A stretch of DNA of 64,000 nt, from the NCBI GenBank assembly GCA_942486035.1, contig CALNXK010000173.1, positions 690,001 to 754,000 of the forward strand, in the 5' to 3' direction. The stretch comes from Porites lobata. Taxonomy: Eukaryota; Cnidaria; Anthozoa; Scleractinia; Poritidae. This document shows positions 36,201 through 48,200 of this stretch, piece by piece. The number at the start of each line of letters is the position of its first letter. Position 1 is the stretch's first letter. The notes below the pieces were generated by a model. The model was not told the origin of the DNA, did not search any database, and saw nothing but the letters and a program-made list of their open reading frames with translations. Made by a program: the position numbers and the translations under genes.

Positions 36201-39200
36201 AAATGAGTCGGTGCTTACCTGGGAAAAGGGAATCGCTGGACTCTTTGACAACCCGTGAAATCAGTTTAACTCGAAGTTGTCGTAAAACGTAATCTCAGTG
36301 CTTTAATATAATGAGAAATTTCGCCGGTCTATTGAAACCGGTCGTTTGTACAATAAAGCAAGTATTATTTTTGTTGAATAAAAGACTAATAAGAGAATAA
36401 TTATCAAACCAAAAATTGCTCTCTTCAAACTGTAAATTATAAATGATCCTGAGAGAATATTCAGTGCGTTAAGGATTTCCCTGTTGCACTCTTCGCCCTA
36501 TACGACAGAGGAAGGGCGATTCTTTTTTAATTTCCGTTTCGCTGACACAGCTTTAGCAGAAATCTCTCTGTAGTCGTTTTTGTCGACAAAAAGAATGGCA
36601 ATATCGCTCTCTGCGTCTTCCGCCATTTTGTTCTGCGCCAATTCGTGAAGGACGCGTGGCTCTGAGCGTGGATCATCCACCGGAACACATTCGCGCTATG
36701 TGATTGGCTGTTGTCTAATCCCCCTTGGGATCTGTGGTCTTAAAAATGACTCGAGACGAATTACCTATGGAATAGGGTGTGTATGGGGGATGCCTTCTCT
36801 GTCCCCTTTATCCTCTCTTGGTCAAATTTCATATAAATTTTCGGAAAAATAATGCTCACGACAAGCCGTTGTAATTTCGGAAAGACTCAAGTTCCCCTAG
36901 GATGACCGAACAGATACAAATTTTATAGCGCCGCTTATAATACATTTCTAGATCTTTAAAAGTACTCTGGATAGCCTAAAAAGTGTTTTCAATGTATTTC
37001 AGGAGGAAACCATCGGTGGGCGCCCCTTATTTAGTGGGTTAACGAAAACACAGTAATGGAAATGGGACTGTAGACTGTTCCATGAAGGTCAAGGACCATG
37101 ATTATAATGATGATCATGATGATGATGATGAAGCCGGTGTTGAATTGGGGATGTTTAAAGGCATCAAGAAAAAACAATGAAAGAGAAAACGGAGGTGTCA
37201 ATATCAGTCGCTAGTTGCTTAACAACATTAATACCGCGACAGATGAAAACTACTCAAAGATGTCTAACAAATTCTGATCTATGGAGTGAATTCTTAAAAT
37301 AAAACATTTTTCCCTTAGATCTCCTCTGTTGATGATTCCACCCAATTGGAACTCTCACTGTCGATGGATGGTGGACTGAAACAGGTTGGCAATGTCAATT
37401 TCACTGTGTACGACAGCGCACCTTACGTGACTGCAACAAGGTTTAGCGATACGGCCGACGAGATTGAGGTTTACTTTGACAAAGAAGTCGAGTTTGCCGT
37501 TCAAGAAACCTGCGATAATTTTCTCGAAAGTGCGACTGTTTCTAAGTTAGGACAAGATCCTATTTGCGATGTGCCCACAACGTTAGAATTGGTGATACGT
37601 TTGGGAATTGGTGCGAACATCACGGTCGGCGACAGCTTGAAATTTAAGAGCAACATCTTCAAAGCTTTGGGTCAAAGCTTCGGACGATTTCTCAATGGTT
37701 CGTTTTTAATTGCTCCGCCATCGATTCCATTGATACCCGTGGCTGAGGTGACAGGTAAGCAGTTATATCTGTGAGGTTTTTTTTAAAAAAATTCAAAATA
37801 TCACCAATTATTGGTGTCTGCAAAATGGCGCCTTACAAAGGAGGAAGGGGTGGATGCTACCTCCCCAAAGATCCTATTAATTTGTGTATTATGATAATTG
37901 TTATGATTTTTTCTGCCGTCGGATGCTTCGACTTTCATCAACCATTCCGTGTATGTGACATTCTCTCTTTTGTTTCGGCTTTGTAAGTGGAGAATAAAAT
38001 TGACTAAACTAAAACTAAGCTTACACTCACCTGTAACATCCTAGATTTTCCAGATCACCCTGAAAGGTTCCTAAAGGTGTTTATTAAGAATTTCTCGAAT
38101 GGTTTTCAAATTTTCTAAGGGGAAAAAGTGCTTGCTGCTGGCTTAAATGGGTGTGGTCCCGGCTCCCAGCTTTTGCCCCACCATTTATGAGAGAAACACG
38201 ATTGTATCTAAAATATAAGACTAGGAAGAGTATACTCCCCTATTTATGTCAGGTCTGTGTTATGAGATAAAACAGTGACAAAAGCAGGAAAGCGTTTAAT
38301 TTTAAAAGTTCAGGTGCAACGGAAAGATACTTCACGGCATCCACATCTCACGGTCTGGGTTAACTTTGGGCATAATCTAAGATGATAAAAGTAAAAATAT
38401 CATTAACACTTTGCATGTATCTTCTAACTAAACTGTTTGTGACTTTGATTGTTAACTTCCTCTTTTTTGAAGGCCCTGACAAGATTTCGTCTTGTGGAAA
38501 TCTTACTCTTTCTGGTTTCCAGTCTTTTGGAGGTGGTGGTCGCCAAATGAATTTCGATTGGTCCTTGGTTTCACCAACTTCAGGAAATGACGCAACCGAT
38601 ATCAATAACATTCTAAATGCACTTAGTCCAAACGATGATCGGATACACATTCCAGGCACGATATTAACAGCTGACAAGACTTACGAATTTAGTCTTGGTG
38701 TGGCTAATTTCCTGGATCCGGCGAACTTCCAAACTGTCAGGCATTCAGTGGTAAAGGCTGCTGAACCCGTTCCAGAATTAACGCTGAGCTCATCTGTTGA
38801 TCTTGATCAAACCCCAGCTGTAGTTTATGTTTCTGAAGACGTTTACATAAAAGCCCAGGCTGTTGTAAGTGTCTTTAGTTATATTATCATAATTATAATT
38901 ATCATCGTTCCTATCATATTACTACCCCTTGTATAATTGCAATTAGTGCAATTGAAAGTAAAAAAAAAACTTCGGGACTTCAACGGGATTAGAACCCGTG
39001 GTCTCTGCGTTATCGCTGCAGTGCTCTACCATCTGAGCCATACATTGGGAGCGGGGCAATTAGGTTAGTTCTTAAATTGCAGTTGATCATAAATTGCGAT
39101 GATCATATCTTAATTTAAAATCATTCTGTTTTTGTTTTCTTCTTTGTCTGTTTTAATGTTTTTTTGTTCAAAACCTCCTAATCTTGGCCTATTTTTCTAT

Positions 39201-42200
39201 TTGTTTCCGCCGGTAGCTTTACTGTTATTTCTCGTTCTCGTTTGGTGTTTTTATCTTTACCTTATTTCTCTTTTACCCCTGCTAAAAAGCCCCCAGTTTT
39301 CCTTGAGCCCATCTAGGATTCACATTTTCTGTGGTTATTTCCAGTAATTGTTTCCATCTTCATTTCACATATTAAAATGACAGGGACCTCGGGCCCAGGG
39401 CGGGGGGGGAGGTACTCCGGATTCAAAGTGACGGGGATGATCGAAGGATTTTGGGGGCTTTGAAATTTTCGATTCCAGGATTTTTTGGGGGGAGGAATAT
39501 TTAGCAAGTATTTTTTCGGGTGGCATGATTTAAGTAGGGTTTTTGGAGTGTTCAAAACAATCTGAAGATTCGTGGTTGTGCCCGCGTATCCAGCCGCGAA
39601 TACAAACATTCAATTTCGAATTTATTTTTCGTGTTATTTCATTTAATGCTTCATGGAAAAATTTGACACGAAAAAATTGTCATGGGATTTTTTAGGGGTT
39701 AACTTTTTGGTCCAGGGATATTTTTAGGTTTTAGTTTAAAGCCCTAGGGATTCTTTTGGGATTTGATTATTGCACCCATTCGATCATCCCCGTCACTTAA
39801 AATCCGAAGTATTCCCACTGGGATCCCAATAAAGTTTCATCGGCGTTAATGTATTCCACCGCAAGTTAACGAGATTCACTTCAAAAAAGGGAATTAATTT
39901 GGTGCACCCTATAGTACTGAGGCCCAATCCCTTAACCTTTTATTACCATTTTTGACGGAAATGGTACACCTGTCACATGTCTAGTTTAAAACTTTGCATC
40001 CATTTTAAATGCTGTAAACATGAATAACTCACAAAACTAGAAACAGATGTAAAATCATTCTGTAGCCCTTTCAGGTCAATTTACAGACCAAAATAACTGA
40101 CATCCCAACCTTCTCATATACTTCAACTAGTAAAATACTCTACCCATTCATACCTGAAGCCAGAAAAGGTATCCCTTTCGGGCGGACCCTCACCGTATAG
40201 GCCATTTTTTTTTCATCTAATGAAATTACAAAGTTTTTTAAATGACGTTCTCGTAAACGGAGAGCTCTACTCGAGGCCACTAAAACCCTTTTTAACTCAC
40301 CACTTGCAAAAATCATTTCTTTTTTAATTCAACAATTTCTGTAATTCAGGTTGCTCCTTGTGCAAACGACACTAAAATCAACTTCTTGTGGACCGTAACA
40401 TGCTCTGATGCAACCGCACAACGAAATGTGGAGGAGAGCTCCTCCTTTCAGTTCACTAAAGAAAAGGCCACTGTCAGCATAACTAAAGGCGTATTGACTG
40501 CTGACGTCACTTGCACTTTTAACTTGACTGGAAGTATGAACTACAATCCGAGTATCAAGAGTTCAATCGCCGTGGACATCAAAGCACTGCCCACTCCTCT
40601 TGAGACAGCTATAAGTGGAGGTAGGGTAAAACTTAAAAGAGATTTGATTGAAGAAAGCCTACCAAACTAGAAAAGGTGTTCATCCCAATCAAAAGGATTG
40701 TTCAAAAGCCGATAGGCTCGCTAATATACTTCACACTGAACCGTTCAATAAGATGCGTTTACATACTCGGATATGAAGAGAATATTACTGACTACCCCAA
40801 GATAACCAATCAAACTGACTCTATCCTACCATGAAATTGTCTTGGTAGTAATAAAGAGCTTAAGATGTCACGAGCGCCACAAAACAACAGTTCTGCATGT
40901 GCATCACACTGTTTTATGTCTTATTTTCTTCCCCGTACGAGAACGACTTGACTTTCCTAAATGTCATGTTTACGCTTACCTGATACCTTAATATAAGTGG
41001 TACCTCAAGTGCAAGAGAGATAAACGTTAAACTGAAGGTAATTTAAACCCATCGGCTGCCAAAAAGTGGTTTTACGTATCTGCAGTTTAACCGGAAAACA
41101 TCACTTGCACGTGAGACATCCTTGAAGGTATCCGGTTACCTTAATGGACGACTGATTTAATTTTTTCATGTCCTCTTAAACTTGGATATAGTCCTTGAAA
41201 ATGCGACCCTAATAGAAACCGATGGCATTTGAAAAGAAAATAGTAAAAATAGTCACGATGTAGTGTTCAAAAAAAGCGCAGATTCACTTTTTCCTGTTAT
41301 CTTAAAGCCCCTGATGTTTCTAACAGTATAGCCAGTTGAGGCAGACAGAAAGCGAAACATACTGCACTGAACAATGTTTGTTACAACCAAAATTCACCAG
41401 ACGGTCGGGGAAAAAAAGAAAAATTGCAGTAGGAGTCCGCGAGAAGAGAGGTGTGGAGGCGGGAGAGGAAAAGGCAGGAGTTGACAGTTCTAAAAGGCTG
41501 GCAAGCGGGAGAATAGTGGGAAATTATGCAACAATACCGAATATTTCGTAATCGAAAGAGGGATATGGGGAGGAAATTAAGACAAAAAGAGGCGAAAGCC
41601 AGGAATGTAGGGACCAATTTCTCAGTTGAGTGCGGTTTCCCGACACGATTCATCTTTATACTGCATGGATTATCATGTGACGACCATGCAAGTTCTCTAA
41701 ACCGGCTTAAAGTGGGAGCCTCGTGTAAACGACCACTTCTCGTAAACTGACGGTTTTAGATTTTGCCCTATTCTAAGAGACCACGTGATACAAATCTTTG
41801 ATCTCTGTGTTGTATGAACTACAAAGTTAGGATTTTCTTGTATTGTAACCTAAAAATATGCATGCAATACATTCTCTCCAAAAAGTAGATTCGTCTAAAA
41901 GACCTCCTGTAGTTTGACCCTTGCATAAATAGACCACCTGCAGTAGGCGACTGAAGTATAAACTGAAGTATAAACTCGGATTTTGGATGGTCGCTTACGG
42001 GAGGTTTGACTGTATTTCAAACTAAGAAAACTTCTTTTCATGACATTTCAAGGTGATCGACAGATTGGCCTTAGCAGCGGGGCAATCCAATTTGATGTTC
42101 TGACTATTGACGCAGATGGATCAAGTCTGAGTTTAACATGCAACTGGCAGTGTGCAGTTCAAGATGGCGGATTTTGCTACTCACGAATAAACATAGGAAG

Positions 42201-45200
42201 CCTGATATTTTCAGGCCTTTCTGGATGTACAATTCACGTGCAGAGCAATCATTTTAGTGCGGGAGAAACCTATACCATCAGGTTGGTCTTACCTAGAGAA
42301 AAAAACAAACTATTAATTATACTAGATGATTTTTCAACTCGTTAGTGATTCATAAAGAGAAACTGCAGTTCGATATCAGATAAAAATATCGTAAAAAATT
42401 TTTAATTTGAGATACTATATCGAAGTCGGTTTAAATATATGAAACGTTTGGCTACACCTAGTTTTTTAAACCAGTTGCTGGTGTCTGGATATCAGATGTT
42501 AGTAAAATCTAACTAGTGGTCCATTATCAATACTGCGTTCTGATTGGTTGAGCCACTACTAGGCTGTATGTTATGGCCCACTAGTAGCGAAAAGCGCCGG
42601 CTTTGAAAACCAAAACAGTGGCGGCTGAATCGCGTTTTGTTAGCTAAAGTTGTTTTGTCTCGATGGTTTTGACCAACTAGCTGGATTTTACTAAAACAAT
42701 TATTCCTCTCTCCCTCATGGCCTGTGAAGCAATAGCCCATGAGGCCGAAGGCCGAATGGGCTATTGACTCAGAGCCCATTTGGGCTCTAGGAATGATTGT
42801 TAAAAAAAGTAGCGTCTCGCTTTGAACCGAACATTTTTAGAAGGTTGTTTGTAGTGAGGGGAACATTTGACATTGATTTTACTGTTACGTAGTAACAAAC
42901 AACAAATGAAACAGTATGAAAGTATAAACGAAGTTACGCCCTAATTTATACAAATGCCTGAACAAACTTAAGAATAATGCTTAGCGCCATTTTCGAACGA
43001 AAGCCAAGTCAAACAAATATGTTAGGCTACAATTTCAAATACATAAAAAGCAAAAAATTTCTGCGCTGTCTGGCATTCGTCCAACACAGACATACAGCTG
43101 TGCGGTTGTGTCGCAGACTGTCCCACATCTTTAAGGTTTATATGAGACCAAGTTCGGGCTTGTTCAAACGTTAAATAGCGCTATCCACACTATCCAGAGG
43201 ATAATTAATGAGGAAACCAACTACGTTATCCATTGAAAGAGACGTATCCAGAGGATAGCGTTATCCTCCTATCAAACAACTTGGGCCTCAACTTCTTTCC
43301 TTCCCTTTAGTGTGGATGTATCCAAGGGCTCTCGTACTGCCTCAGCATCCATATCGCTGACCGTGGTGGAAGGAAATCCTCCGCTTGTCTGGATGGGATC
43401 AGGAGCTCCATCTATCAAAGTTTCAGAAACCCAGAAAGTTGTTCTCAACGGATTTTACAACACTAGCGTTCAGCCAGCCAAAGTGGAATGGAGCTGCAAA
43501 CGAGAGCAAGGTTGGTAGGCATCTTCAACTTAAATTATTTTCGATATAGTTGAAAAGTAATACGCGTCATGTCAATTTTATTGCTCCTACTTCTACAGTG
43601 ACATCATCATAGGCAAACAAGTTATTACCAGTTTTTAACTAAAATATTAAAAGTAAATGCACTTAATTTTTTTAAGAATATAAAGATGCAAATACAGTCG
43701 AAGCTCTCCTTGCGACAACTCTCGTAAGCGACCAGCTCTAGTTACAACCACCTTTGTGACACCCCATTTAAACTGTGACTTAACTGCTTTTTAATGAAAA
43801 GCTCTTGACCGCGACCACTTTTGGGATCAACCAACTGGACTTTTTCTCTTTTTAAGCTCTCGTAAGCGACCACTCGGAGTCATATTCATATAAATCAACT
43901 CATAAAAATAGGTTAGCCGTGTCTATATCAGATACAAATTCAAAGAGAACAGACGGCAAATTCTTCTTGCTCGAAATATCTAAACATTAACTAAATATTA
44001 ATTTAATTTAATTTAATCTCATTTAATTTCTTTTTTTTCTCTATGAATTATTAATAAGTTTTTGAAGCTGTCGTGAGCGACCACCCTCTATTGTTTTACC
44101 ATGCAGTCGCTTACGAGAGCTCATTCTCGTAAGCGACCAGCTCTAGTTAGGGGCCGACCATTTAACTCTTGAGGGGGGGGTTGGGTGATTGGGTGATTTT
44201 AAAAAAAAATTTCCTGCAAGCGCTTGTCGGAAGAAAAAAATTGCATGCAGCACAAATGTAATAGAAAGCTTATGGGAAAAGAAGGGAAAAAAATATCCTG
44301 CCCACCAGATTGCTGGAAAAAAAATTCTTGATGACCAGAAATCACCCAGCCCCTCCCTCAGAAGAGTTAAATGGTCGGCCCCTTAGGACCACATTTTCGA
44401 ATTCCCGAGGTGGTCGCTTACGATAGCTCAGGGTTGTTTTTACCCTACTTCCCCTCCCTCCTTCTCTTATTTCTTCTTCCTTATCGCTCCATTGCTGTGT
44501 CGGAATTTTGAAACACACATTTATAACCTCTCTAGTCGAACAAATACCCAACTGAATAACCTTGCTTTATTTGCCTTTTCTCCTAGGCTTTGCTTATGTA
44601 GATTTGAGTGGCTTTACGTTTTCCCACGAGTACTTTGCTGGCAAAGAATCATACGCGTTGCTGATAATACCCGGGGCTGTTCTTAAAAAGGGGTCAAAGT
44701 ATAAATTTCAGTTGACAGTAAATGTTGGCAGCCAAAGCGGTACAGCATCTATGGTGGTGGAAGTCAGAAAAGGCCCCGCGTCAGGATCGTTGACTGTTAA
44801 TAAAAATAATGTTGAAGCCCTGTTTGAGGAAATTACGATATCAGGTAATAAAAAAATTTTAAAAATCTGGACTGGTCGTTATATAAGGTGGAAGAAAAAA
44901 TAGAGAGAGACAAGAAGTGCCGGTCCTCTTTTAGGTTCTGCTAAATGTCTTGATTATTTGTGTTTGTTTATTAAGGGTCACTTCACAAAACTGAAAAACA
45001 TCCAGGATTTAAATAGTGAAGATAAGAGGGGCATGAATTGAATAGTCGAATGCAATGATAATCTTATTAACTTATCTGGCTATTTGACAGTATACGTATT
45101 AATACAAACATACTTTATTCAAGGTATCATAAAAATAAAACACACAAATACCCTGACAAGGAAGTTAAAGAGGTGGACCCTATATGAACTAACGCCCTAA

Positions 45201-48200
45201 AAATAGAAAGTAAAAGATCAAAACATTGTCTAAAAGGAACAAAAATTCACATAGAAAACGAATGAAATTATGAAATACACATACATGATTCAAGAGTAGT
45301 TTTAAAACCTCCAAAACGTAGCGGGGCAAATTTTCCATTCGCGCCCGACTAAAAACATTCCATCTGCCTGGATAACGAATGATTTTTGCTGGAATAGATA
45401 TACACCTTACAAATTTTAGTATCATTTTAACAACCTATAGGGTCAATATCAATTTTCCTTACTTTTGATTCAGCTCCCCGATGGACAGTTGAAGCAGACG
45501 CTAAACCTCTCCGGTACTCTTTCGGAGAGATAGTACATAACGTTTGTGAAGTTTGGGAACCTCCGTCGGATACACCCGAATGGACGGGCGTTCTGCCAGC
45601 TGGTAATGATCCTAATAATATCCTTACCCTGTGCTTGATCGTCGAGGATAAGTTTGAGTCATTTACCGTGAAAACGATCAACATCACGTCGAATCCACCG
45701 AATGCGGCTGCTCTGTCTTCGGATGCTCTTGATGGGTTATTCCAAAATGATGTCCAGGGCCAGCTGCAAAGCGGCAATGCAGATAAGGCATTGAGTTTAG
45801 TAATAATCATTTCAGCCACTGTGCAAGACTCTAATGAGACTACAGGTGGGTCACGATAAAATATTTTTTACCCCAGAATATCTATTAAGGGCCATTTTTT
45901 AAAGAATACGAAATGACATTACGAACAAAAAGAGTCACTATGACGCTAAAAAACGACGAAGAGCTACACAACCAAAATGGGAAGACTCGCTGTGTACGCA
46001 ATAATCTGACACAGCTGTCTGAGATCTAGAAACTATATGTCTTGTTAGCTCGAGCTCTAGGGACATGCAAATGTTTCTTCGATACTGCTTTACCTAGAGC
46101 TTATGAAAGGCCCAGACAATGTTAGCTTCCCTTGACATTCAACTTTCCATAAATTCTTTTACCCCAAGGCATTTAGCTCGCGTACCTTTAATTTACAAAA
46201 ATTATCACCAAGCGGTTATATTCGGAGGGACCTATTCTAGGGAGGAAAATTTCTTTGTAAAATACATTCAATTTATAATTGGAGGAAGAGATTATACCAG
46301 TCGGGCATTGTCAAGACATTCCTGAGAACTCTGTTCCCTTTGAACGTGCCAATTTATCCGTCAGATATAGCGCTATACAAAGCATTTCATACTGTAGCTC
46401 GATGTTATCAAAAGCTAACGAGTAAACAGTGACGTCCAAATTTTTCCTTTAATTATACGGCGTTTTTCTGGGAGAGGTTGATGGTGGGAGAACCAAATAT
46501 AATTTCCGGGCGGCTTATGTTCTTAGGGGCTTATCGTAGGACTTTTTAGTTTTTCGAATTTGAGTGGTTTATTGATGGAGGGTGTTATCTTTAAGGAGTG
46601 CACAGTGTATAAAGTTCTCAGCTTTACAATACGCTTGAAATTAATCCTTTCAGATGAGCTAAGGCGCAACATCTCCCAAAAGACTCAAAACTTCGTTTAT
46701 GAATTTGTGAGCACTTCCATCGTTGTTAAAGGCAACGCTGGTCCACTTTTACGGGCGTTAGTTAATACCGATGCTGCGGCAGCTGAAAACAGGTAAGAGA
46801 AAGAGTGTATGAGATACTTAGACAGATGATAATCCACTTAAATTACGCGTTATCGAATTTTCTATTCAGTACCATAAAATTCGAGACAAAGTTATTTATT
46901 GGTTAGCTTTCTGCAAAGTGTAGTTAGTTTTCTGCGCATACACAGGTATAGCATGGTCAGTATAGTGGAATGGTTATGAATCCTGCCAAACCCTTTGTTG
47001 TATGTTTTTGTGGACTTGAGGGTGCACAACGTTCAATAGCATTCCTATCAAATTTCATCGTATTGACCGATAAAAACGTAGCATTAATTTATTCCGTAAC
47101 AATTTGTGGACAAAGAAAAAGAACTGTGAATAGTCAGAGAGCTTTCAACATGAACAGCAGCGGCTTTGTTGTTTACCGCCTTTCATGATAGACCAGTGCC
47201 CTCTACCAACTATGTCTTCATTGATCTAAACTCTATGATTGGATTATTTTAGCACCAACATGGCTGGTACTTTAGTGAAGATTCTAGATGGGCTCGGGGA
47301 CCAGTCTCTTAATGACAATCAGGCGAACAATACTATGGGCTGGATTGGTTATCTTGTTGGAGATTCGCTTGACGACAATGACGAGGAGTTTCAGACCGTG
47401 AGTGTTTGTTATGTAATCCTCTTTTAAACCCCGAGGGGCTTATTTATTTCAAACACGTTTAAAGGGAGGGGGCTTGATAGAGACGAGGGGCTTATTTGAG
47501 AGGAAGGGTTTATTTTAATTTAGCAAAAATGGTGGTATCAGTTCTCCATAAAGAACTAGAATGCAATGTGGAAAAGCGCAAATACAAGAAGTTGGAGGTC
47601 ATGCAGCCGAGGATCTAAAACGAATTCGAACTTCCAACACGAGAACAAACCATCCCAGATCAGTTAAAATGACGTTTTGCAGTCATGATTGAGTAATACA
47701 GTCAATCATTTATTAGTGAAGAATAATAAGGGGGAGGGGAGGGGGGATGAAAAGAGAGGGGTGGGGCTTATTTACTTTCTTCCCCTGAAAGGGGGCTTAT
47801 TAGATAGGGGAAGGGCCTTATTTGAGAGCTTAATGTAGGATTTAGGTACTTTATGAAGAGGTAATTAAGAACACCCTGACTGAGCACTTTACCTAATACG
47901 GTATATGTAAGTAGCCTCTCAACTTTTCTTAACTTAAATGTCTCTTTCAACGCCCATGACTGTCAAAACACCAGATAACACACGGCCAATAAAATTTTTC
48001 CTGATCGGAACTCTAGCAAACACATACCCCATGATGCTGTAACCTTGTGGCAACCTATGCTCACAGTCATGATGACCAGTATGCCAAATTGGTTTCGGTT
48101 GTGAATTGTTCCGCAATTTCCCAAGAGTTCAAATTTTAACTAGTTAGGGATCTATCATAAACAGCTATTGGAAAATACATGTATATTGATGAAAAGCCTT

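Larger units (their letters stand above)
34891..37754 (+). other. IPT/TIG-like exons 9-10 of the REJ receptor
   Basis: Exon 9 (34891-35216) contains VVPNEVLLDELPRYVTLEGS, then GFF and CYSG. Exon 10 starts ISSVDDSTQLELSLSMDGG and continues to NVNFTVYD. This V-P...VTLxGxGF...C...L.LSxxDG...F.VYD order is typical of IPT/TIG beta-sandwich domains split by an intron. The second half of exon 10 (FSDTADEIEVYFDKEVEF, TCDNF, CDVPTTLELVI) is the segment that precedes REJ domains in polycystin-1-like proteins. The intron between them contains two nested transposons. Confidence 0.7.
38865..40349 (+). other. Intron of the REJ gene with a SINE fragment and a TIR element
   Basis: Holds a minus-strand tRNA-like sequence (38970-39045) and an inverted-repeat element (39396-39822). 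No exon was recognised in it. Confidence 0.6.
38473..45845 (+). other. REJ region, exons 11-16 of the receptor
   Basis: Exon 11 opens with ISSCGNLTLSGFQSFGGGGR followed by FDWSLVSP, a strong match to the start of REJ domains (CG.LTL.G....GGG.R...FDW). Exon 12 gives VAPCANDTKINFLWTVTCSD, and exon 13 has SLSLTCNWQCAVQDGGFC. Exon 14 has NPPLVWMGSGAP and VEWSCK. Exon 15 has the FSHEYFAGKESYAL beta-strand pattern. Exon 16 opens WTVEADAKPLRYSFG, also typical of REJ C-terminal parts. Cys residues pair plausibly within exons. Exon 13 ends and exon 14 starts in phase 2; the other junctions are phase 0 or 1. Confidence 0.85.

Noticed and set aside
38970..39045. Functional tRNA gene (anticodon GAT) on the minus strand with a T9 terminator
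   Set aside because: The acceptor stem pairs in only about three of seven positions, the anticodon stem has a mismatch and U33 is missing; better explained as a SINE head.
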